38,008 nucleotides of DNA, from contig SBFY01000117.1 in the NCBI GenBank assembly GCA_006227085.1, positions 1-38,008 on the forward strand, written 5' to 3'. The notes beneath the pieces are model-generated. The model did not search any database. It had not been told where the DNA came from and worked only from the letters and a program-made list of their open reading frames with translations. The translations under genes were made by a program, and so were the position numbers. Shown one piece after another: positions 23,636 to 30,379 of this stretch (its first letter is position 1; every line of letters begins with the position of its first letter). The stretch comes from Gammaproteobacteria bacterium. GTDB taxonomy: Bacteria; Pseudomonadota; Gammaproteobacteria; Pseudomonadales; M0112.

Positions 23636-25393
23636 ATGAGTCCTGCCATGGCACAGGTTCGCCGGCGCTTGCTGCCGGACGCGCCTTGCCAGCTTCCGGA
23701 TGATATCCCTGTTGCCCTGCAGCGCATTTATCGCGCCCGTGGGATTCATGCCGCCAGTGAGCTGGATTACTCGCTCGCGCGCCTGCCGTCGCCGGATTTG
23801 CTGAAAGGGCTGCCGGCTGCACTGCAATTGCTGGATGATGCCATCCGCCAGCAACACACGATCCTGATTGTCGGTGATTACGATGCCGATGGTGCCACCA
23901 GTACCGCGTTGGCCATGTTGGGGCTGAAGGCAATGGGTGCTGCGCATGTGCATTACTTGCTGCCGGATCGTTTCAAATACGGCTATGGTTTGAGTCCAGC
24001 CATTGTCGAGTTGGCGGCAGCACAACAACCCGACCTGATCATCACCGTGGATAACGGTATTGCCAGTCATGCTGGTGTGGATGCAGCGCATGCCCAAGGC
24101 ATCAAGGTGTTGGTCACTGATCACCATTTGCCTGCGGATACCTTGCCATCTGCCGATGCCATCGTGAATCCCAATCAACCGGGTTGCCATTTCCCATCCC
24201 GTGCCCTGGCGGGTGTGGGTGTGATGTTTTATGTGTTGGTGGCACTGCGCAGTCATTTGCGCGAAACCGGCTGGTTTTCGGCACAACGTCCCGAACCCAA
24301 TGTGGCGGAGTGGCTGGACCTGGTGGCCGTCGGAACCGTGGCTGATGTGGTGCCACTGGATCATGTCAATCGCATCCTGGTGGAACAAGGGTTGCGTCGT
24401 ATCCGTGCTGGCCAGTGCCGTCCTGGTATCACGGCATTGCTGGAAGTGGGCAAGCGTGATCCCGTGCGTGCGGTGGCCAGTGATTTGGGGTTTGCAGTGG
24501 GGCCGCGCCTGAATGCCGCAGGTCGCTTGGCGGACATGAGTGAAGGTGTGCATTGCCTGCTGGAAACGGATGCCGGCAAGGCGTGGCAATACGCACAAGA
24601 CCTCGATGCCAAGAATCGTGAGCGGCGTGAGATTGAAAGTGGCATGCAGGACGATGCGGCCACATGGCTTGCACAGTTTGGGTCTGCCGGAGAAGACCTG
24701 CCATGGGGACTGGCTGTGTTTGAACCGCATTGGCATCAGGGTGTGGTGGGGATACTGGCCAGTCGGCTGAAGGACAAGCTGCATCGCCCGGTGTTTGCGT
24801 TTGCTCCGGGGGAATCGGGCGAATTGAAAGGGTCTGGTCGCTCAATCGCCGGTTTCCACTTGCGTGATGCCCTCGATGCGATCGCCACACGGCATCCCGG
24901 GTTGATTGATCGTTTTGGTGGCCATGCCATGGCTGCCGGATTAAGCATGCGTGAAGAGGCGCTGCCGCAATTTGCCGAGGCCTTTGATGCACTGGCGAGG
25001 GAATGGTTGGCGGAAGACCAATTGCAGGCGGTGATATGGTCAGATGGCGAGTTGTCCGCCCATGATATGAACCTGTCACTGGCCAAGGCCTTGCGTACTG
25101 CAGGGCCTTGGGGGCAGAAATTCCCGGAACCGCTGTTTGACGGGGTCTTTACCGTTGAACAGGAACGGGTGCTGGCTGACAAACACCTGAAATTGCGGCT
25201 GCGTGCTGGCGAGAATGCCACACTGCTGGATGCCATCTGGTTTTTCGCTGACCTCGATCGCTGGGCCATGCATCAACCTGGGCGCATTCGCCTCGTCTAT
25301 CGCCTGGATGCCAATGAATACCGGGGTATCGAGACTGTGCAGTTGTTGGTTGAGGCGGTGGATTTCGGGAATCTGGACTACACTGGTCAGTAA
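23636..25393 (+). CDS. recJ: Single-stranded-DNA-specific exonuclease RecJ
   Basis: A 585-residue 5'-3' ssDNA exonuclease of the DHH superfamily, used in RecF-pathway and mismatch repair. Motif I is VGDYDADGATST (80-90), the DHH motif (TDHHLP) is at 162-164, followed by the ...VAVGTVADVVPL block. The DHHA1 domain contains GRSIAGFHLRDALDAI and RFGGHAMAAGLSM; a C-terminal OB-like domain follows. ATG 23636 leaves a very short ribosome-site spacing; ATG 23648 (MAQVRRR) is an alternative start. Confidence 0.96.
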   Translation: MSPAMAQVRRRLLPDAPCQLPDDIPVALQRIYRARGIHAASELDYSLARLPSPDLLKGLPAALQLLDDAIRQQHTILIVGDYDADGATSTALAMLGLKAMGAAHVHYLLPDRFKYGYGLSPAIVELAAAQQPDLIITVDNGIASHAGVDAAHAQGIKVLVTDHHLPADTLPSADAIVNPNQPGCHFPSRALAGVGVMFYVLVALRSHLRETGWFSAQRPEPNVAEWLDLVAVGTVADVVPLDHVNRILVEQGLRRIRAGQCRPGITALLEVGKRDPVRAVASDLGFAVGPRLNAAGRLADMSEGVHCLLETDAGKAWQYAQDLDAKNRERREIESGMQDDAATWLAQFGSAGEDLPWGLAVFEPHWHQGVVGILASRLKDKLHRPVFAFAPGESGELKGSGRSIAGFHLRDALDAIATRHPGLIDRFGGHAMAAGLSMREEALPQFAEAFDALAREWLAEDQLQAVIWSDGELSAHDMNLSLAKALRTAGPWGQKFPEPLFDGVFTVEQERVLADKHLKLRLRAGENATLLDAIWFFADLDRWAMHQPGRIRLVYRLDANEYRGIETVQLLVEAVDFGNLDYTGQ

Positions 25394-25427
25394 GCACCTG
25401 TAATACCGGGCGCAGGAAGCAGGCAAT

Positions 25428-25442
25428 ACCTGTGTTACAGGT
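25428..25442. repeat. Small palindrome upstream of the 25499 lipoprotein
   Basis: ACCTGT-GTT-ACAGGT, with an additional direct ACCTGT at 25396-25401. It lies 56 bp before the lipoprotein start in the only sizeable gap after recJ. Possible operator; no promoter with good spacing is seen. Confidence 0.4.
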
Positions 25443-25498
25443 TGCTATCCGGTGTGGCTGTAGGCACGGATATTCCGTTCATGGCCAAGGAGGTGTGT

Positions 25499-25885
25499 AT
25501 GTCTCTTCTATCCATTCCCCGCTGGGGATTCCTGCTACTTTTCCTTGTGTTGCTACCCGCTTGCGCCGGTTCGCCGCCCGATGGCATGCCGGACTTGCGT
25601 GGCCAGTGGATTGGTGAATATCCCTGCTGCGGGGTTGAAACCATTGAAGTGAGCCAGCGAGGCCATCGTGTGCAGGCGACCAAGGTGACGGGCGATGATT
25701 ATGTGCCAGCGGGTGAAGTGACCTGGCGGGCGAGCGTTGAAAGCGGTGAAGGTGAAGGCCAGATTGCTGACAAGGGTTTTGCCAATGCACGGTTTATTGC
25801 TGGCACATTGACGGTACTGGATCATGATACGATCCAGTTTGAATGGGGCCAGTCCTTGACGGTGATTTACAGTCGCGTGGATTGA
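25499..25885 (+). CDS. Small lipoprotein with a lipocalin-like beta-rich domain
   Basis: A 128-residue lipoprotein; ATG 25499 has AAGGAGG 5 bases upstream. The signal ends in the lipobox LLPAC. The mature part is beta-rich (MPDLRGQWIGEYP, VETIEVSQRGHRVQATKVTGDDYVPAGEVTW, then a C-terminal FEWGQSLTVIYSR). The KVTGDDYVPAGEV stretch recalls sequences I associate with beta-barrel domains of some eukaryotic F-box and EXECUTER proteins. That comparison is from memory and tentative. Function unknown. The UbiA-family gene follows 33 bases downstream on the same strand. Confidence 0.75.
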   Translation: MSLLSIPRWGFLLLFLVLLPACAGSPPDGMPDLRGQWIGEYPCCGVETIEVSQRGHRVQATKVTGDDYVPAGEVTWRASVESGEGEGQIADKGFANARFIAGTLTVLDHDTIQFEWGQSLTVIYSRVD

Positions 25886-25918
25886 TCCTCGGCCAGTCAA
25901 TGATTGCAGGGAGTCGTG

Positions 25919-26899
25919 ATGGGCTCAGTGGAAGGGCTTGCTGTGCCGGCCGGTGAGCCAACGGCAGCGTGGGCGCAACAGCATCCCGTTGCCAGCCATG
26001 TATTAGCCACGCGTCCACCTTTTTTATTGGCTTCGGTTGCACCGGTGTTGATCGGTATGGCGGCTGCCACCCATGCGGGCGTGGCGATCCAGCCGTTGTT
26101 GGCCATCCTGACGGTACTGGCCGTGGTGTTGCTGCATGCCACCGTGAATGTCTTCAATGATTACTATGATCATCGCAATGGCGGTGATGCCGCCAACACA
26201 GCACGGGTATTCCCGTTTACTGGCGGTAGCCGGTTTATCCAGAACGGTGTGTTCACGGATCGCCACATGCTGCTGTGGGCATTGCTTTTATGCGCTGCTG
26301 TCATGGTGGTGGGTATTGTCATCCTGGTTCAGCTGCCGCCGGTGGCGAGACCTGGGTTGGTCCTGTTGGGCATCACCGGTTTGCTGGTTGGCTGGGCATA
26401 TTCCGCACCGCCATTGCGACTCAATAGCCGTGGCTTGGGGGAGGTGTCGGTTGCCGTGGGCTTCGGTGCGTTGATGCCCTTGGGAGCCGATTATGTGCAA
26501 GGCCATGACTGGTCGGCGCTGCCTGTGTATGCGGGTCTGCCATATGGTTTGCTGGTGACCAATTTGTTGTGGATCAACCAGTTTCCGGATCATGCAGCCG
26601 ATGCGCTGGTCGGCAAGCGACATGGTGTGGTGAGGCTGGGCATTGCCCGTGCACGTATGGTGTATGTGTTGTGCGCAGCATTGGCGTATGCCGGTTTGGC
26701 AGGCATGGTGATGGCCGGGCTGCTGCCGTTGGCTTGCCTGGCCGGGCTGCTGGTGTTGCCGCTGTCGGCCTTTGCTGCACGGCAATTATGGCGATATGCC
26801 ACTCAGCCGGCTTGCCTGGTGCCGGCGATACGGGCGACCATTGTGGCGATGCTCCTGCATGCCATGCTGGTGTCAGCAGGATTGTGTTGGGCAAGTTGA
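25919..26899 (+). CDS. UbiA-family prenyltransferase (MenA-like)
   Basis: A 326-residue polytopic membrane enzyme. The first prenyl-diphosphate/Mg site is NDYYDHRNGGD (N80-D90) and the second is NQFPDHAAD (N220-D228), both intact. YSAPPLRLNSRGLGEVSVAVGFG (from about 161) matches the MenA (1,4-dihydroxy-2-naphthoate prenyltransferase) subgroup more than UbiA. ATG 25919 has AGGGAG 5 bases upstream. No other menaquinone genes are in the window, so the aromatic acceptor is open. It is followed 13 bases on by a DUF1499 gene. Confidence 0.85.
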   Translation: MGSVEGLAVPAGEPTAAWAQQHPVASHVLATRPPFLLASVAPVLIGMAAATHAGVAIQPLLAILTVLAVVLLHATVNVFNDYYDHRNGGDAANTARVFPFTGGSRFIQNGVFTDRHMLLWALLLCAAVMVVGIVILVQLPPVARPGLVLLGITGLLVGWAYSAPPLRLNSRGLGEVSVAVGFGALMPLGADYVQGHDWSALPVYAGLPYGLLVTNLLWINQFPDHAADALVGKRHGVVRLGIARARMVYVLCAALAYAGLAGMVMAGLLPLACLAGLLVLPLSAFAARQLWRYATQPACLVPAIRATIVAMLLHAMLVSAGLCWAS

Positions 26900-26912
26900 A
26901 ACGGGAGAGGCA

Positions 26913-27359
26913 ATGATGAAACGGTTGTTATTGGTGTTTTCCTTTGCAGCATCCATGATGGCATGGGCTGGCGCACCGGTTGTATTACCGGCTTGCCCCG
27001 CAAGCCCTAACTGTGTCTCCAGCCAGTCAGCGCTCGACGATTCGCAACATTACATCAAACCGTTTGTGTTGCAGTTATCGGCGGAAGAAGGGTGGTTGCG
27101 GTTGCGCGATGTGGTGGCCTCGCAGGTGCGCACGAAGGTGGTGGATGAAAAGCCGTCACCGCCTTACCTGAGGGCAGAGGCGACCAGCCGGATTTTCCGT
27201 TTCGTCGATGACCTTGAATTATGGCTGGATGCCGACGGGAAAACAGTGCATGTGCGTTCGGCATCGCGCACTGGCTATGGTGACCTCGGTGTGAATCGCA
27301 AGCGGGTAGAGGGCTTGCGTGAGCAATTGCAGCAGCAAGGCATTATTGCTACGCCTTAG
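26913..27359 (+). CDS. Secreted DUF1499 protein
   Basis: A 148-residue protein with a Sec signal (cut near AWA). The DUF1499 hallmark LPACPASPNCVSSQ follows, then the family pattern of a two-layer domain: RLRDVVASQ, YLRAEATSRIFRFVDDLELWLD, VHVRSASRTGYGDLGVNRKRVE. Start ATG 26913 has GGGAG 5 bases upstream; ATG 26916 is equally good. DUF1499 proteins are uncharacterised. It is probably cotranscribed with the prenyltransferase. The convergent copB ends 12 bases further on with no clear terminator. Confidence 0.88.
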   Translation: MMKRLLLVFSFAASMMAWAGAPVVLPACPASPNCVSSQSALDDSQHYIKPFVLQLSAEEGWLRLRDVVASQVRTKVVDEKPSPPYLRAEATSRIFRFVDDLELWLDADGKTVHVRSASRTGYGDLGVNRKRVEGLREQLQQQGIIATP

Positions 27360-27371
27360 GATCGCCAGACC

Positions 27372-28067
27372 CTAGAACATCATGCGCACACCGATATGCC
27401 ATTGATGCTCATCCGGGTCTTCGCGACTGGCTTGTTTGTCATCGCGTAAGTCGCCCAGGTATTTCTTGAAGCGGTATTCCGCGTAGCTGTGCCACTGGCT
27501 GTCCCACTTCCATTCCAGCCGGAAAAAGGGCTCGACACTGTTCCAGCCCCTGGCGACTTCCTGCTCCTTGTCCTCATCACTGGCATAGCGTGCTTCAATG
27601 CCGGGGTAGGCTGTGATGCGGTTACTGAGCGCGGTTGGCCGTTCCAGTGTGATGTCGGATTCGATCCCGCCTGCATAGCCATACACGGTCACTTCTGCCT
27701 CGATAAAACCCGGTAGCAAATGCTCATAACCGATGGCGGTGCGCCAGGCGTGGGAAGGGCGCTGCCGGTAACTGGCACCGATCTTGGCCAGGCCCCAGGT
27801 GCCTACCGGTCGGGCGTAAAACACATCCGTGGTGGATTCATGCAGTTGCCCGTCTTCGCTTTCAAGATCCAGTTCAACCAGCAATTTATGGAAATCCGGC
27901 CCGCCGAGGTAGCGGTAATCGAGTTGCCAGTCGTTGTGATCAACGCGGCGCTGGATCTCGAGGTCGGTGCGGTCATACCAGGGATCCATGGCATGTTCGT
28001 TCATCCCGTCAGCCATGGCAGACAAGCTGGCCATGGTGAGTACCAGTGCAGGAAACCATGTGTTCAT
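27372..28067 (-). CDS. copB: Copper resistance outer-membrane protein CopB
   Basis: A 231-residue outer-membrane beta-barrel of the CopB/PcoB family. It has a signal peptide (cut near SAMA), then YDRTDLEIQRRVDHNDWQLDYRYLGGPDFHKLLVELDLE, EVFYARPV-type strand (DVFYARPVGTWG), and a C-terminal phenylalanine (GVRMMF) as expected for BAM recognition. It lacks the long Met/His-rich N-terminal repeat of many CopB proteins. The start overlaps the copA stop (ATGA), so it is the second gene of a copAB operon. Role: handling copper at the outer membrane. Confidence 0.9.
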   Translation of the reverse strand: MNTWFPALVLTMASLSAMADGMNEHAMDPWYDRTDLEIQRRVDHNDWQLDYRYLGGPDFHKLLVELDLESEDGQLHESTTDVFYARPVGTWGLAKIGASYRQRPSHAWRTAIGYEHLLPGFIEAEVTVYGYAGGIESDITLERPTALSNRITAYPGIEARYASDEDKEQEVARGWNSVEPFFRLEWKWDSQWHSYAEYRFKKYLGDLRDDKQASREDPDEHQWHIGVRMMF

Positions 28068-29689
28068 GGCTGTGCCTCCCGGTAATGGATCTCGCGTGTC
28101 ATGCCGGCCATCATGTGGTACAGGTTATGGCAATGGAAAAACCATTTGCCGCTTTCCTGGGCAATCACGCGTGCCGTGATGGTTTGCATGGGCGGCACAT
28201 CAATGGTGTGTTTGCGCGGGCTGAAGGCCCCTTGGCCGTTTTCCAGTACAAACCAGTGGCCATGGATGTGGATCGGGTGGTGCATCATGGTGGTGTTGTT
28301 CAGGACAAAGCGGTATTCCTTGCCTTTCACGAACTCGATGGGTTGTGCATCCTGGAAACGGATGTCATTGAACGACCAGATATACCGTTCCATATTGCCG
28401 GTCAGGTTGAGGGTGATGGTCTCCAACGGATTGCCTGGTTCATGGGTTTTGTCCACTGAACGCAGTTGTGCATAGTCGAGCTGGCCGTTGTGTGTCAGGG
28501 GAGTTGGGCTTTCCGGCATGCTGTGGCTCATGGCATGGTGATCGTGATGACTCATGTCATGTACGGTCTTGGCCTGCCCATTCTTTGCGTTGTCGCTTGC
28601 TGTGTTGCCATGATTGCCGTGATCCGGGCTGCCGGGGATGAACATGGGGTCAGCAAACGGCGGGATATCGGCCAGCGCTACGGTGTATCCAACGGATGGC
28701 GATAACACGCCGATGGCAGCTCCGGAACGGTCGAGTGCTTCGGCATACAGCGCTACGGGATGCTGCGGTGCGGTAAACACGATGTCATAGGTTTCCGCCA
28801 TGCCCATCAGCAAGCGTTTGGCCGTGATGGGCTCCACATCCTGCCCGTCAGCAGATATGACCATGAAGTCATCCATGCCATGCAGTTTGATGTTGAAGTA
28901 GGTGCTGGCACCGCCATTGATGATGCGCACGCGCACGCGTTCACCCGCTTTCACTGTGCTGTGGAAAGGGTGTTGGGGTGGTGTGCCATTGAGCAGGAAG
29001 CTGTCGTAGGCGACATCGGCCCAATCCCAGTTACCCATGCGCATGGTTTGCATGGCCTTGCCTTGCTTGAGGATTTCTTCCTGCATGGCCTTGTCCTCAT
29101 CGGCATCGCGCCAGGCGCGGGTAAAGAACTGCCAGTTTGGTCGCCATGACTTGTAGTAATCGCCATCTTTTTTCAGGTTGCGGTAAATGGTGTCAGGATG
29201 GGTGTTGCTCCAGTCGGACAGCAGGATGGTGATATCGCGATCCGTTTTGCTGTGTTGCTTGGTTAGGTGCTCTTGGGCCGGTTCAACGATGAACGCACCA
29301 TAAAGCCCTTGCTGCTCATGCAATTTACTGTGGGCGTGGTACCAGTAGGTGCCGGATTGGCGCAACGGGAAGCGGTAGGTGAAGGATTCGCCGGGCGCAA
29401 TGGGGGGCATGGAGACCCATGGCACGCCATCCATCTGCCATGGCACCAACAAGCCGTGCCAATGGATCGCTCCCGGCTCTTCCAGCGCGTTATGCACTAC
29501 AATCTCAACAGTGTCGCCTTCCCGGAAACGCAGTTCCGGGCCGGGAATCTGGCCGTTGACGGTAATGGCCTGCACGGGTTTGCCTGCCAATGCGACACGA
29601 TGGTATTGCATGGTCAATTCCACCCGCTGGGTGGCAGCCCATAATGGCGTGGTCAGGCAGCACAGGACCAGGATCAGTAAACGTTTCAT
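28064..29689 (-). CDS. copA: Copper resistance multicopper oxidase CopA
   Basis: A 541-residue multicopper oxidase with three cupredoxin domains. All copper sites are present: HWHG (76-79), HAHS (118-121), HPIHIHGH (471-478), and HCHNLYHMMAGM (519-530) with type 1 ligands Cys520, His525 and Met530. A His/Met-rich insert (about 380-410, containing HHDHHAMSH) is a likely Cu(I) loading region. The signal is a plain Sec type (MKRLL..., cut near LWA) with no twin arginine, unlike PcoA/CopA. It probably oxidises periplasmic Cu(I). It is the first gene of copAB. The promoter must lie in or before the divergent lipoprotein gene, whose start is 24 bases away. Confidence 0.93.
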   Translation of the reverse strand: MKRLLILVLCCLTTPLWAATQRVELTMQYHRVALAGKPVQAITVNGQIPGPELRFREGDTVEIVVHNALEEPGAIHWHGLLVPWQMDGVPWVSMPPIAPGESFTYRFPLRQSGTYWYHAHSKLHEQQGLYGAFIVEPAQEHLTKQHSKTDRDITILLSDWSNTHPDTIYRNLKKDGDYYKSWRPNWQFFTRAWRDADEDKAMQEEILKQGKAMQTMRMGNWDWADVAYDSFLLNGTPPQHPFHSTVKAGERVRVRIINGGASTYFNIKLHGMDDFMVISADGQDVEPITAKRLLMGMAETYDIVFTAPQHPVALYAEALDRSGAAIGVLSPSVGYTVALADIPPFADPMFIPGSPDHGNHGNTASDNAKNGQAKTVHDMSHHDHHAMSHSMPESPTPLTHNGQLDYAQLRSVDKTHEPGNPLETITLNLTGNMERYIWSFNDIRFQDAQPIEFVKGKEYRFVLNNTTMMHHPIHIHGHWFVLENGQGAFSPRKHTIDVPPMQTITARVIAQESGKWFFHCHNLYHMMAGMTREIHYREAQP

Positions 29690-29713
29690 GACAGTATGAC
29701 CAAGGGGGACATC

Positions 29714-30019
29714 ATGGCGTTATGGTTGGAAGCTTCATTCTATCGAAAAGTTCCATGGCACCGGAAAATGCCGTACTTGCTATTGCTGGTGCTGACGGCG
29801 TGTGCCAGCCCTGATGGCACTGGTATGGCCGAGCGTTGCCAGCAGCAGGGTGGCCAGTGGGTGGCGGCCCATCAGGAATGCCTTGAAGTGACGGCTGACG
29901 CGTGTACAGGCATGGGTGGCCAGTACCAGGAATGCGCATCGCCGTGCCGGCACCAGCCGGATGCGCAGATGTGCATCCTGCGTTGTGATGTGGTTTGCGC
30001 CTTCGACCAGCCGGAATGA
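29714..30019 (+). CDS. Small cysteine-rich lipoprotein divergent from copAB
   Basis: A 101-residue lipoprotein. Its signal core LLLLVLTAC gives a lipobox cysteine, after a basic stretch WHRK. The mature part contains eight further cysteines in a short stretch (ERCQQQGG, QECLEV, DACTGM, QECASPCRH, MCILRCDVVCAF), which suggests several disulfides or a metal site. ATG 29714 has a G5 run 5 bases upstream; ATG 29768 is a shorter alternative that lacks the basic n-region. I do not recognise a named family. Its divergent position next to copA suggests a copper-related role, as inference. Confidence 0.7.
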   Translation: MALWLEASFYRKVPWHRKMPYLLLLVLTACASPDGTGMAERCQQQGGQWVAAHQECLEVTADACTGMGGQYQECASPCRHQPDAQMCILRCDVVCAFDQPE

Positions 30020-30025
30020 AACGAT

Positions 30026-30055
30026 TTGACGGGTCATATACGGCTTGCCTATGAT
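30026..30055 (+). promoter_or_regulatory. Promoter of the cobalamin riboswitch-btuB transcript
   Basis: TTGACG (30026-30031), 18-bp spacer, TATGAT (30050-30055). Transcription would start near 30062, immediately before the riboswitch. Confidence 0.7.
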
Positions 30056-30068
30056 GGCGCCGCTTTGG

Positions 30069-30265
30069 CTTCAGGTGCCTGTTGATCCATTCCGGATTGG
30101 CAGGTGAAACGGGAAGCCGGTGCGCCAGGCCTTCGGTCCTGGTTATCCCGGCACTGCCCCCGCAACGGTAAATGAGTCAATGCTGGCTTTTTGCCACTGT
30201 GCATTCGCATGGGAAGGCGCCAGTATCGCAGTGCGAACTCATGAGTCCGGAGACCGGCCTGCTGC
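30069..30265 (+). promoter_or_regulatory. Cobalamin (adenosylcobalamin-type) riboswitch aptamer
   Basis: The conserved cobalamin-riboswitch elements appear in order: GGTGCC near 30074, CAGGTGAAACGGGAAGCCGGTG around 30100-30122, CACTGCCCCCGCAACGGTAA around 30152-30172, GCCACTG (30193-30199), GGGAAGGC (30211-30218) and the B12 box GAGTCCGGAGACCGGCC (30243-30259). This RNA binds cobalamin and lowers expression of the downstream transporter when the vitamin is abundant. It precedes a BtuB-type receptor, as is usual. Subtype (Ado- versus methyl/aquo-cobalamin) is not determined. Confidence 0.95.
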
Positions 30266-30322
30266 CAGCTGCAAATGCCACGGGGGGTGGCATCGTTCGC
30301 GGTATTCATGCCTTGTGACGAC

Positions 30323-30372
30323 CTCCTGCGTGGTGAACCCAACCTGGATGCGCTCGGGTGAGAGCGCAGGAG
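30323..30372 (+). promoter_or_regulatory. Expression platform: Shine-Dalgarno sequestering hairpin of btuB
   Basis: CTCCTGCG (30323-30330) is an exact complement of CGCAGGAG (30365-30372), which contains the btuB Shine-Dalgarno AGGAG. Inside, ACCC (30337-30340)-type and GGGT (30356-30359) bases can extend the stem. A competing hairpin GCGCTC (30350-30355)/GAGCGC (30362-30367) shares bases 30365-30367 and would free the ribosome site. No T tract is present, so control is most likely translational. Confidence 0.65.
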
Positions 30373-30379
30373 CATGCAT

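Noticed and set aside
28046..28459. Plus-strand frames of 120-140 codons opposite copA
   Set aside because: Shadows of copA: no ribosome sites and no signal or domain features.
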